A stretch of DNA of 64,000 nucleotides from Drosophila persimilis (taxonomy: Eukaryota; Arthropoda; Insecta; Diptera; Drosophilidae). Of this stretch, positions 1-10,879 are shown one piece after another. The translations under genes were made by a program, and so were the position numbers. The stretch's first letter is position 1. Each line of letters starts with the position of its first letter. The stretch lies in NCBI RefSeq assembly GCF_003286085.1, contig NW_020825330.1, forward strand, positions 1,426,001 to 1,490,000. The letters run 5' to 3'. The notes under the pieces were generated by a model. It worked only from the letters and a program-made list of their open reading frames with translations, did not search any database and was not told the origin of the DNA.

Positions 1-249
1 TTGTTTTGCCCCCTTGTTTTCCTCGAAAAAACTATGGTTTGGCAGTCACTTTTGCACGAACTGATTGCCTTGGTTTACTGGGTGTGCTGTGGAGATGAAA
101 AGGGTTCTTTTACATAGGTTTTCCTTGCTGCTGGTCAGTCAAAACTTTCACTTTTAGGCCTGAAAACAACAAATTGCATCACAACGTTGGGGGGGCGCGC
201 GGCGCCAGAGGGCCATCAGCTGTCACCCGTGTGTTTACCAGGGCTGGCT

Positions 250-345
250 CGACAAGTCGATAGCTATCGCCGTGACGATATATCTTGAATACTTTTCGGT
301 ATTTTTCGGTATATTTTATAATCAATAACAGCATCGATATTTCGA
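250..345. promoter_or_regulatory. CGATA motif cluster upstream of Ankle2
   Basis: Four CGATA/TATCG cores lie within about 90 bp: a perfect 12-bp palindrome CGATAGCTATCG at 258-269, CGATA at 276-280 and CGATA inside CATCGATAT at 335-339. Clustered CGATA is the known recognition pattern of the Drosophila boundary protein BEAF-32 and overlaps the DRE motif (DREF); both are typical of housekeeping promoters. The position, about 180 bp before the proposed first splice donor of Ankle2, fits a core promoter or boundary. Binding is inferred, not shown. Confidence 0.4.
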
Positions 346-522
346 AATTGATGTCGTCAGTATATTTAAGGAATATTTTTAAAATGAAACCGTATACTTT
401 GGTATAGTTCTCAGTGTCAGACGCCGTCACACTGAAGGCTAAATCTTGTTTGTAAATTTTGGTTAAAATCGTATAACTCGTAAATCCCGTGTCGAACAAA
501 ACGCTAAGCAGTCGTGTTAAAG
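345..522 (+). other. Putative 5' UTR exon of Ankle2 (start unknown)
   Basis: A strong splice donor, AAAG|GTAAGATA, ends this stretch at 522, and a good acceptor with a pyrimidine tract (TTTTCCCCGCAG) ends at 775, 35 bp before the Ankle2 ATG. The simplest model is a non-coding first exon ending at 522 and an intron of 253 bp. The transcription start is not visible; the left border given here is only a guess. Confidence 0.4.
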
Positions 523-810
523 GTAAGATAAAAGAGAAAAGGTGATTACCGAGAGGTTCCTCCGGAAGCCGCATTTTGCTGGCCTGTCTTCCATGTGGAT
601 TTGCCTAAAAAATGGCCGAGCTTACCGAAATCCGCTCATCGCGTCACTTTTTTTTTTGCGTCTGTTGCTGCCTGCACTGGTATTGGACATAAACCTGTGT
701 TTGTGGCTGTGTGTGTGTTCGCGCTGTATTCTGTATAACAGGGCTTATACCGTGTGTGTACCGTTTTCCCCGCAGCATCATCGGCAGCCGGTGCTACCCT
801 AACATTACAG

Positions 811-3800
811 ATGTCCTACTTTGGCGTCTACATTCCGCCGTCCAAGGCTGGCTTTGAGGGCACCGCGTCACAGTGTGCGGGCTCCATAGCGGCGGTGAAT
901 ATCAAGCCAGGCCCAGAGTCGTCGTCGGCCACCAGCAACAGCACGACAGTCACAGCGACAGCAGCATCGTCAAGAGCATCAGATAATCTCAACGTGGACA
1001 ACTATGAGGATCCCGAATATCCACGTAAGTGCGTTGTTACTTGTTTCAGCTGCAGCTACAGCTATTTGGCGGGGGGGACGCTTGTTGCTTCCATAGAGCG
1101 CGCGCGCGCGGTGTGTGCACACAGCCATGACTAAGTGTTTGTGTGCAAATGCGTGTGTGTGAGTGAGCAAATCCCAAGAAATTCGCGAGGTTTTCGCAGC
1201 TGTTTCGCTCTCCCAGTCGATTCCACCACAATATCGTATATCGCCCCTATATGGCAATAAATTGGCACACCCACAAACCCCTACCCCTTCGATCGGTCTG
1301 CTGTTACTTTTCCTCTGCCTTGGCGTAATCCAATTAAATGCCTTTACCCGCGATTAACTTTGGCTGCCTTTGTTTGCGAGGTACACCGAACAGATGGCCC
1401 CCTGCCTCTCATCAACAGGACCTTGAACTGCCGCCCACCAACACGACGCACATTTATTGTTGCCTTTACATTGCGCTTTTCCTTAATATGTACATATATT
1501 CTTCAGTTTTCGAGTGTTATTTATAAAGCCAGCTGCACAGTAGTACCAACCAAAAACAAAACAGTGTGTGCGTGTGCGTATGCGTATGCCCCGGATTCAA
1601 TATTTATATATCCCCAGCTAATGTGTCGAATGCTCCCCGGAACAATGTGGGTTGTGTGCCTCTCTCTGTTCCTGTGCCTGTGCCTGTGCCTGTGCCAGTC
1701 CCTGTGACTGTTTGTTAGCCCCTGCCAACAACAACAAAAACCCCAACAAAAATAAAAACAAAAGCAAAAGAAGGGTACAAGAACGTAGAACAAAATCATC
1801 TGCGAATAGTCGAAATGTTTATACCCTTCATCACCTTTATTTGGCAACTAAAATTTGTTCCATGACCACATTTACGATACTTTAACATTGAATGGAGTTC
1901 CGTCCTAAATTCAATCGATCTTTACTGTAAACTACAGTAATAGCTATGGGGAATTTAGCCCATAAAGAGACACTATCGATTCCCAATATAGCAATAGCAA
2001 TATGACGATCTACAATACCAGAACAACTACTAAAGCTACAACAGATGGATATCTCAGGGAAATTCCATTCCACAGAAAGCTCTTCTGTTTTTATTCCTTT
2101 ACAAGCACAGTTTCCGTGGAATTCGGTGAAAAGTCTGAAATGTGGCAAAACACCTGAAAATCCAGCGAAATACCCTGTGCATTTAGCAAAAGGCAGGGAA
2201 ATGTCAGGGCTTTGTGCCAATAACTGCGTCACACGCATGGTGGTGCCCCTGCCCCCTCCCCCTCCCCCTCCTCCTCCCGCCGTGCCAGCCAGCCGCCTCT
2301 TTGTTTTTGTTGTGGCTGTTGCTCCCTCCGCGCATTGGATTTTGTTTTGCTTACCACATTTCGCGCCTCATCTGGCAATCATTCCGCTCATTCGTTTCAT
2401 TTGTCGCTTCGCCATTTTCCCCAGTTTCCCATTTCACCATTTCATTATTCTCCGCTGCTCTGCCATTCGAATGGCGTGACCAGTCGCGTCGCGTCGCGTC
2501 TACTGTTCTGCTGGTAGCTAGATCTCATTTATTAATGGTACAACAATCTTCTGATTTTGAATTTGATGCCAACACCACCCACAGCCGACTCGCCCCTGTG
2601 GCTGATCTTTACCGAAAAAGCCAGGGCGTTGGAAGTGCTGCGACACTACAAGGATGCCCGCCTGCGTGAGTTCCCCAATCGCGAGCAGGCAGAAAGTTAC
2701 GTGCAGTTTGGATTCGAGAGCATCGAGTCGTTGAACCGATTTGGCTGGGCCAAGCCAGTGAGCAGTAAGTGCAGACAGAGAGACAGTCACCAGTTCCCAC
2801 TGGAGATCTAATATTTTTTTTTTTTTCCTTTTCCCATCCATCCAGAGCCCCTGGCGATGAGCAACAACTTTAAGCCGTCGTCATCGGGATCGACGGACGG
2901 TCCGTACTCCACCTCGCCCACTGCCACCGCCACCTCCAGCAACAGCAGCGGCAGCGGCAGCGGCAGCAGCAGCAGCAGCAGCAGCAGCTGTATCAGTAGC
3001 CTGGCCGCCTCCATGTCGAATCTGCTGATTGTGAATCCTCCAATATCGACGCTACCCAGCATTTCCATCAACATAAGCAGCAACAAAAGTGCCACCAGTG
3101 TGCCGATCAACGACAGTGCCAGCGGAAGCAGCACTACCACAAACAGCGGCAGCAGCACTGGCACTGGGACTGCGACTGGGACTGCGACTGGGACTGCGAC
3201 TGGGGCCAAGCACGAGACAGCAGGAGCTAGCAGTTCCAGCAGTGAGCGTCCACCATTCCGGGCACCCACCAAGCAGGAGCTTGTCGAGTTCCGCAAACAA
3301 ATCGAGGCTGGGAACATCGAGCGGCTGCAGCGAATTGTCTGGGAGAACCCCCGCTTTCTCATCAGCAACGGGGACACCCCCACCAGCCTGAAGGAGGGCT
3401 GTCGCTACAATGCCATGCACATTTGCGCGCAGTTCAATCAGGCGCGTGCAGCCGAAGCGATCCTGAAGATCCTCACCAATCGCGAGTTCACACTTCAATA
3501 TGTCGGCAAGAAGGCCAGCGGGCAGATGTGCGCCACGCTAAACGACAACCTGCTCGACTACTATTTGAATATGCCCGACAAGGCGCGCGGTGAAACGCCC
3601 TTACATTTTGCGGTGAAGAATGGCCACGTGGCCGTCGCTGAGGTCCTCCTTTCGTATCCACAATGCAAGTCGCTAATCAACTTGGAGGGCAAAGAGCCGA
3701 AAGAAGTGAGTTGTTTGCTGTACAGAAAATAAATCAAATCACTTTGCAATCTCTCATCTCTATGTTGTACCCCACAGATCATTTGTCTGCGCTCACCGCA

Positions 3801-6614
3801 CGCCCCGCCCGCGGTTGTCAACAAGCTGGAGCTGCTATTGGGAGACCCACACTATGTGCCCGTGCTGAGGTCCGTCGCAAATGAGGTGCCGCCACAGGTG
3901 GGCCAGCCCTTTACGCCTAGCGAACCGCCGGTAAGTCGTGGTGGAGGAGGAGTTACCTCTCTGTATCTGTATCTGTATTTGTATCTGTATCCCCATTAGA
4001 ACTTGAAGCAAAAAACAAGGGAATGCGAGGGCCTCACCATGGACCTGACCATCAGCGCTTTGGCGGGACCCATGCCCCGCGAAAAGGCCATGCATTTCTA
4101 TCGTCGCTGGAAGACGCCGCCTCGCATTGCCTGCAATAATTTAAGTCCATTGGCCTTCTCGCCGTTTGCGTCGCCGCTGAAGGTGACGCCTAACAAGTCC
4201 ATCTTCAATCGCAGCCCGAATGGCAATGGGGGAGCAGATTTGTGTGTGGCATCGACACCCGTGGGTCGGCGTGCGCTCTTCAGCCCGAAGGCAGGGGCCA
4301 GCTGCTCGCCGAAGCCTTTGTTCCTGAACGGCAAAGATTGCGAGAACAACAATAACTACAACAGCGAGCCGATGGGGCCACCGATGGAGATACCAGTGAC
4401 ACCGATGCGTCTGAACAGACCGGATCTATTTTTGGCCTATCGCGGGGACGTCCAGTCCTCGCCCTGTAATAGCACATGGCTCGGCGACGAAAGCATCGGT
4501 ATAGATGTGAGCTCGCAGTCATACATGAACGATAGCTTGCGTGAGCGTCACATCAAGAACTCGGACATCGAGAAGGGTCTAGAGATGGTGGGCAGACAGC
4601 TGGCACGCCTGGAGAATCTCGAGTGGCGCGAGTACTGGGACTTTCTCGACTCGTTCGTTGACATCTCCAGCGAGAGTGGCCTGCAGCAACTGGAGGGCTA
4701 TCTGCAGCAGAAGGCGGAGCAGGCCCAGGCCGAGAGGTCCGATCCAATGTATTTTGAGGCACAGATTGACGAGTATTTGGATATGGTAATCGCGGATCAT
4801 CATCAGAATCAGCAAAGGCATGGCAAGGGCCAGGCTGTGGCGGCATCCGCTGCTGGTTCTGGTTCTGGCTCTGGCTCTGGTCCCAGCCCCACCACCCAGG
4901 TGATGACGCCATACACATGCGTGGAGAACTCTCTGCAGGTGTTCGCCAAGCGCATCACCAAGACCCTCATGAACAACATCGGCAACATGGTGTCGATCAA
5001 CGACACCCTGCTCTGTGAGCTTAAAAGACTGAAATCGCTGATCGTCAGCTTCAAGGATGACGCCCGATTCATCAGCGTTAACTTCACCAAGGTCCACTCC
5101 CGCATTGCCCATCTGGTGGCCAGCTATGTGGCCAATTCGCAGGAGGTCAATGTAGCCATTCTCATTCAGCTTCTCCAGATGCTGCGCCGTCTCCTCCAGC
5201 TGCACGACGACCGTCGTGATCATTTGGGCTGCGTCTGTGGCAGCCTGGTGCTGATGCTCGAACAGGCTCCGGTCCATGCCGCCCAGCTGCCCGATGCCCT
5301 CAAGACCGAGAGTCTTTGTTCGGCCGCCTGGAATACGGAGCAATCGTGCCCCTGTATTTGGGATGCGAATCTCAGTCGAAAGACCAGTCGACGAAAGCGC
5401 ACGGAATCGATGAAGCGTGCAGCACAGGCCTCCCAGGCCTCCCAGGCCTGCCAGGCCCAGGACTCCCCAGCACCGGGTTCTCCAACAGCCACAGCCACAG
5501 CGGCCATCGTTTTACGTTCCAAAGTCGAGGAATGGCCCTGGCAATTTCGTTCACGCCGCAGCCGCCCAAACAGCGACAACGACGACGATGAGGACAACAT
5601 TGGGGAGGCTTTCTTTGTAAGTAGAAACGATAAATAAAACCAAGCCTGTGCTCATTTTGTGGCCTCCTTCCAGTACGATTGCAGCAATGTGCAGCAGCAG
5701 GACAGCAGTAGTGATGACGAGGAGCTGTTTTGCACTCCGCCGGAGAGCATGTCACCGCGTACATCCATCTCTCCGGAGCCTACAAGCCTACACTACAAAC
5801 TCTTTATCTTTGGGTAAGTTTCAACAATAATATCCCATAATAATATCGATCGCAACTAAATCGCAACCGAAACCGAAACCGAAACCGAAACCCTTGCAGT
5901 AACGAGCCAACCAAGCGTGATTTGGATATCCTCAATGCCATTTTCCATGTGGATGTGGAGAAGGAGACACTGCCGCACGTGCACGCCTGGAAGACGGCCA
6001 TGGAGAGCTACTCCGCAGTTGAAATGGATCTGTAAGCTACTCTATCCCTTCTTTTTTCAGTATTGTGCATTACCAAATGTTTTTTCTCTCGCAGTTTCCC
6101 ATCGCCAACAAATATTCAGAAGACGCACAAGCCCATCCTGTGGACCGGCCCCGGCCCCTCCAAGACTTCGGAGGGCAGCGGCACCATTAGCACCAAACAC
6201 AACCAAAGCTCGATTCATCCCAAACGCCTGTTTTCTACACCCAAACTCAATGCGGTGTCATCGTTCGGACGTCGTGGGTCTGGCCCAGGAGCGGCACCAT
6301 CGACGCCGCCAAAGCCAGCGCGTTTACCACGGTCCCCCGGCCAGTCGAATGGCATAGATGTTAGCGTACCGAAGGATGTGCCAGTAAGCACGCCAGTCGA
6401 GATAACCGCATCAGCAGTGTCCCCAATGCCGGCTTTTGCAGCGGCCGCAGCGGCAACCGTCTCGCAGTCATTCCAAACGCCACTCAACAAGATGCGCGGT
6501 CTGTTCAGCAAGTACCGCGAGAGTAGGACCACCATTGATGATTCGCCGATCGTCAATATCAATGGGCAGCAGCCACGCAGATCATCGCTGACCCTGGGGA
6601 ACAGCAGTGATTAG
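811..6614 (+). CDS. Ankle2: Ankle2: ankyrin repeat protein of nuclear envelope reassembly
   Basis: Coding exons by GT-AG junctions and reading phase: 811-1024, 2585-2764, 2846-3705, 3778-3930, 4000-5616, 5674-5813, 5900-6031, 6095-6614; sum 3816 nt, 1271 aa. Family knowledge: Ankle2 works with PP2A and the VRK/NHK-1 kinase to control BAF phosphorylation so that the nuclear envelope re-forms after mitosis; in flies it is also needed for neuroblast asymmetric division. Visible: a compact N-terminal domain in exon 2 (around residues 73-131, SPLWLIFTEKARALEVLRHY), poly-Ser at about 165-180, two ankyrin-like repeats (RYNAMHICAQ near 317, GETPLHFAVK near 380), the long conserved region after exon 4, Ser-Gly repeats near 755, and an Ala/Gln repeat near 946. 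No LEM domain or membrane segment is seen, unlike the vertebrate protein. A FFAT-like FFYDCSN follows an acidic stretch at residues 1007-1013. The ATG was chosen as the first in-frame one after the acceptor at 775. ATTAAA at 6772-6777 is a likely polyadenylation signal. Confidence 0.9.
1025..2584 (+). other. Ankle2 intron 1
   Basis: Bounded by CCAC|GTAAGT and CACCCACAG|CC; the phases match (1 and 1). At 1560 bp it is the only long intron of the gene. It contains CA/TG runs (1100-1160), a CTGTGC hexamer run at 1669-1699 and a C-rich CCCCCT run at 2249-2277. No coding sequence or RNA gene is recognised within it. Confidence 0.7.
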
Positions 6615-7594
6615 GAGATGTCACACAGCCCCCAGACAACACCATACCACGGCACACCACACACCACACACCACACCACACCACACTGTCCACAGTTCTT
6701 TTTGGTTTTTTTTGTGTTATGTTGCAGACGTTCGTCCGTTGACGTCCAGTCCCAAGTTCATATATTCATATATTAAATTGTCGATTTAAAAGAGAGTTTG
6801 TGTTCAAGTGTAAGCTATGTTGAATTAATTATGGTATATATATATACCTTTTATATACCCGTCTATGAAACGTCTATGATGAAACAAAGCACGAAGCAGA
6901 ATGAAATGAAGTGGCATGTGAAAGAAACTAGATTTATATTAACTTTTTTTGTTAAAATTACTGTAAAGAACATAAGCATAATTTAATTATAAACAACATA
7001 ATCAACAGTATTCGTTATAACGTTCGGATTTTTAATTAAAATTAAGCCTCAGAATAGGGGGACACACTTTACACTCCCTACTCATTCAGATTATATTTTT
7101 CCGGTTCCTTTTCCATATGTAATGGTTCTTGCTCCGGAGCTCTTAATTGAGAGTGTTTCGTTCGGAGAGCTCAAAGAATTGCCTCAGAGGCAACCAAAAG
7201 GAGCCAAACATACTGAGAGCCAGAGTTCCCTGTGGACCTCTGACTTGCTTCTTAATACCTAAGGTATTACAGAAGATTCTGGGGAGGGGTATTATCTTGA
7301 AACACTCGACGCTGATAAGCTGATTGCTGAGCTCAGCAACAAGAAGATTCTCTTCTCAGATACTAAAATTCTATCGAATACATCTTAGTTACTCGATATT
7401 TAGTCACTTAAACAAACCAGCCGGAACAATGAAACTCAATATTCTGGAACGAGATACGAGAGAGATACGATCATATATCGCAGAACAAAGTAAGTCATTT
7501 TTGTTTGTTAAAAAGTTACAATGCACATTCGAAATAGTTTCAAAATTAAATAGCTCCTGAAAATAGTTCCGAGTTGTCCGGCAAATTCATCAGC
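6615..7594. other. Ankle2 3' UTR and intergenic spacer
   Basis: The stretch begins with the Ankle2 3' UTR, which has an imperfect ACACC/CACAC repeat at 6650-6690 and ATTAAA at 6772-6777, then AT-rich DNA to 7060. From about 7120 it is the upstream region of the first Mdh paralogue. A possible donor (ACAAA|GTAAGTCA, 7490/7491) and an acceptor (AATTCATCAG, ending 7593) would allow a small intron just before the ATG; this is weak. No other gene is supported. Confidence 0.5.
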
Positions 7595-8686
7595 ATGCTC
7601 GGGAAACAGTTCCAGAGCTCGGCCATTTCTCAATGCCGTGTCTGCTGGCGGCTCTACCAAGCGACCCCTGGCCAAATGCAGACGGTAAGAGTCTAGGGTC
7701 AATGAGGTAGGTGTTCCAGTCGATTAATCGTTGTTTTCTTCCAGCGCCAGTTCCGGGTGGCAGTGATTGGGGCGGTCGGAGGCATTGGCCAGCCACTGTC
7801 GCTTCTGCTGATGGCCAACAAGCTGGTGACCGAGCTGGTCCTGCATGACCTCACGGCTACCAAGGGCTTCGGGCAGGATCTGTCGCACATCGACAGGGCG
7901 TGCCAGGTGAAGTCGTTCTTCGGAGAGGACCAGATGGAGTCGGCCATAAAGGGTGCTGACATCGTGATGATTACCGCGGGAATGCCGCGAAAGCCGGGCC
8001 AGACCAGGGACTTCCTGTTCGACACCAACGCCCCGATAGTGGCAAAGGCCGCCGGCCTGGTGTCCCAGCACGCGGCCCACGCGCTTGTGGGGATCATCAC
8101 TAATCCGGTGAACGCCGTGGTGGCTGTTGCGGCGGAGGCGATGAAGAAGGCTGGCTACTACGACCCCGAGCGGCTCTTCGGAGTGACCACACTGGATGTA
8201 GTGCGGGCCGAGAAGTTTATTGGGGACCACATGAGCATCCATCCAGGGAAGGTTCGGATACCAGTGATCGGAGGCCACGCCGGCACCACTATCGTTCCCA
8301 TCTTCTCCCAGTGCCAGCCGCCATTCGAGGGAGACGAGAAGTGCATCGCGTCGATCGTCAAACGCATCCAGACAGGCGGCGATGAGGTGGTTAAGGCCAA
8401 GGCTGGACAGGGCTCCGCCACCCTCTCGATGGCCTACGCGGCTGCCCGTTTCACCAACGCTTTAATGTTAGGTCTCAAGGGCGAGCCGGGGCCGCCCGAG
8501 TGCGCATACGTGCAGTCCGACGCCACCGAAGCCCCGTTCTTCTCCACTCCACTCACCCTCGGTCCCAAGGGCATTGAGGAAAACCATGGCCTGCCAGAGC
8601 TGGATGAATGCGAGAAGGAGCAGCTGAAGGTAGCCGTCGACGCGTTGAAGAAGTCCGCCGCCAAGGGCGTGAAGTTCATGGAATAA
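7595..8686 (+). CDS. Mitochondrial-type malate dehydrogenase paralogue 1
   Basis: NAD-dependent malate dehydrogenase (malate to oxaloacetate, TCA cycle, mitochondrial matrix). Exons 7595-7684 and 7745-8686 give 343 aa, the usual length for the mitochondrial enzyme. The first 30 residues are basic and lack acidic residues, as expected for a presequence; the intron (GTAAGAGT to CTTCCAG) falls right after it. The NAD-binding GAVGGIGQP is at 39-47, the substrate-loop arginines in PRKPGQTR are Arg112 and Arg118, the catalytic Asp in TTLDVVRA is Asp181 and the catalytic His in GGHAGTT is His208. All are intact, so the enzyme should be active. It resembles the tandem Mdh2 paralogues known in D. melanogaster (CG10748/CG10749, testis-biased), but orthology cannot be decided here and the ancestral Mdh2 could also have been copied independently. 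The second copy lies 1.1 kb downstream. Confidence 0.88.
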
Positions 8687-9775
8687 TTAACACATTCCCA
8701 AGTACAACGAGTAACTGTAGATGATAATGGTGTTGAAGGTCAGTGTCCGCATGGTTGAGTCGGTAGTCTCAATCTCCTATCTCTCGATCTCCACGTGACG
8801 AGTGTCCGCCTTACACTGGCGTGTGTATGGTGTCCGAGAAAAGTACATGATCTCGGTGCGCCTAGTCGCTCTTCCTCAGCGAGTGTAAGAATCATTTCAG
8901 CGGTAACCACTAACCACTGGACTACTAACTATTGGAAGGCAAGCGAGCACCCATAGATGAGGATGGATCTGGGGTCCAGATGGGCCGTTCTCCTATCCAT
9001 CCTATCCATCGTAAAGGACTGTCTTAATTTCAACAGTCCTGCTTGATGGGAGAAATGGTCGAAGTGATGGTCTTTCGTGTATTACACGGATCCAGGAACA
9101 TTTTACAAGTGAGCGGTCATTCGAAATGGATGCTTAATCGAAGATGAGAACACGTCTTCGCAGGAAATCCGAGAAAACGCCTGCAATCATCAGTCCGTTG
9201 CAAAAAGAATGCCAAAAATGACCTATCGTTATCGACGTGGTATGACATCGAGGCGATCGACTCGATCCAGCGGACACTGGACTTTCACTCCACTACCACC
9301 TTGCAGCTGGGGCGGGCTGCTGATAGATGATTTTTACAAAATAAAACAGGGGATTCAAACGAACTGTTGTTGGTTATAGCTCTAATAAATTGTGCTGTAA
9401 GGTGCGAGACTGATATTGAGAGAGGGCGGCGTCTTTTTCATTGGGGAACACCGAATTGTGTTGCTTGTTTTTATAATGAAAAGCTCCTATCAGGCTAACA
9501 CCACCGCACTCCTGTTCTGCTTGCCTCTCTTGGCCATCGAGACTCTCTTTCTCGTTCGGCTGTGTTCCGTTGATTTGCTGAGGCTACATACAATTTGTCC
9601 GATCCGTAACATTGAGAGGATACACTCTTTTAGAAGTCAGTAGTTTCTACGATTTTGAAGTAGTCGTGGAGCTGAGTAAGCCGTTTCCGTTTGTCAAGTA
9701 TTCGAAATTTAATCTTTAAACTCCCAAACCTACCTTTTCCTTGAAATTTTTTGGCTTTCATTTATCAGCGTCAAC
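8687..9775. other. Spacer between the Mdh copies with a degenerate ORF
   Basis: The spacer is 1089 bp. No AATAAA occurs soon after the first Mdh stop; the first are at about 9338 and 9384. 9144-9330 has two short overlapping frames with coding-like composition (see the pseudogene entry). From 9660 the DNA is the AT-rich upstream region of copy 2, including the acceptor-like TTTATCAG ending at 9768. Nothing else is recognised. Confidence 0.45.
9144..9330 (+). pseudogene. Possible decayed coding remnant (frameshifted)
   Basis: Frame 1 (9144-9221) starts with ATG and reads MRTRLRRKSEKTPAIISPLQ before a TGA. A second frame (9178-9330) stays open and ends with a segment of ordinary composition (WYDIEAIDSIQRTLDF, then TTTLQLGRAAD) before its own TGA. 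Both look more protein-like than the surrounding sequence and could be joined by one indel between 9180 and 9220. The parent family is not recognised. Chance is a serious alternative because each frame is short. Confidence 0.25.
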
Positions 9776-10879
9776 ATGTTCAAGAACCAGCTAAAGCTAA
9801 CAAATTTTTCGAAGACTCGACTCTGCTGGCAGCTGTATCAAGCGTCCACAAGCCAAAGGTTGACGCAGACGGTAAGTCGCTATATCTTCAATCAATGAGG
9901 ATATAAATATCCTATCCCATCTGTTCTTTTGCAGCGGCAGTTCCGGGTGGCGGTGATAGGAGCAGCCGGAGGCATTGGCCAGCCACTGGCGCTCCTCCTG
10001 ATGACCAACAAGCTGGTCACCGAGCTGGCCCTGCACGACATCGAGACCACCCAGGGCTTCGGCAAGGATCTGTCGCACATCTCCACGGTGTGCAAGGTGA
10101 AGCCCTACTTCGGGGAGAACGAACTGAAGAAGGCCATAAACGGTGCTCACATCGTCATGATTACCGCGGGAATGCCGCGAAAGCCGGGCCAGACCAGGGA
10201 CTTCCTGTTCGACACCAATGCCCCGATAGTGGCAAGGGTCGCTTGCATGGTGGCCAAGCGTGCGCCCAAAGCTTTGGTGGGGATCATCACTAATCCGGTG
10301 AACGCCGTGGTGGCCGTTGCGGCGGAGGCGATGAAGAAGGCTGGCTGCTACGACCCCAAGCGGCTCTTCGGAGTGACCACGCTGGATGTGGTGCGGGCGG
10401 AGAAGTTCATTGGGGAGCACATGAACATTCATCCGTATGATGTGAGGATACCCGTGGTCGGAGGACACGCCGGCACCACCATCGTGCCCATCTTCTCCCA
10501 GTGCCAGCCGCCCTTCGAGGGAGACGAGAAGTGCATCGCGTCGATCGTCAAACGCATCCAGACAGGCGGCGATGAGGTGGTTAAGGCCAAGGCTGGGAAG
10601 GGCTCCGCCACCCTCTCGATGGCCTACGCGGCCGCTCGCTTCACCAACGCCCTGATGCGAGGCCTCAAGGGCAAGGCATGTGCGCCCGAGTGCGCCTACG
10701 TCCAGTCCGACGCCACCGACGCCCCGTTCTTCTCCACTCCACTCTCCTTCGGCAAGGATGGAATCAAGAAAAACCATGGCCTGCCCGAGATGAATGAAAG
10801 CGAGAAGAAGCAGGTGAAGGTGGCCGTCGATGCGCTCAAGAAGTCCGCTGCCAAGGGTGTCGAGTACATGAAAAAGTAA
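9776..10879 (+). CDS. Mitochondrial-type malate dehydrogenase paralogue 2
   Basis: Same enzyme family as the copy at 7595, with the same gene structure: exons 9776-9871 and 9935-10879, 346 aa. The 32-residue N-terminus is basic (KNQLKL, SKTRLCWQLYQ) and looks like a mitochondrial presequence; the sequence CWxLYQA is shared with copy 1, so the presequence and intron were duplicated together. The GAAGGIGQP dinucleotide loop starts at Gly41, the substrate-binding arginines are Arg114 and Arg120, the catalytic Asp is Asp183 and the catalytic His is His210. The C-terminus, SAAKGVEYMKK, is one residue longer than in copy 1. Several internal blocks match copy 1 without a mismatch while others differ clearly. 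A perfect active site argues for function; expression in testis, as for fly Mdh2 paralogues, is an inference. Confidence 0.88.

Noticed and set aside
2808-3383. Long open frame on the minus strand with a Leu/Val-rich translation
   Set aside because: It is the reverse strand of the Ankle2 exon 3 repeats; the plus strand has matching splice phases and domain evidence.
4579-5343. 254-codon minus-strand open frame
   Set aside because: It lies wholly inside Ankle2 exon 5, whose plus frame joins seven other exons in phase; GC-rich third positions make antisense frames open by chance.
9797-10777. 326-codon minus-strand open frame
   Set aside because: It mirrors the second Mdh gene; a similar mirror exists behind the first copy. 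The plus strand has the full catalytic set.
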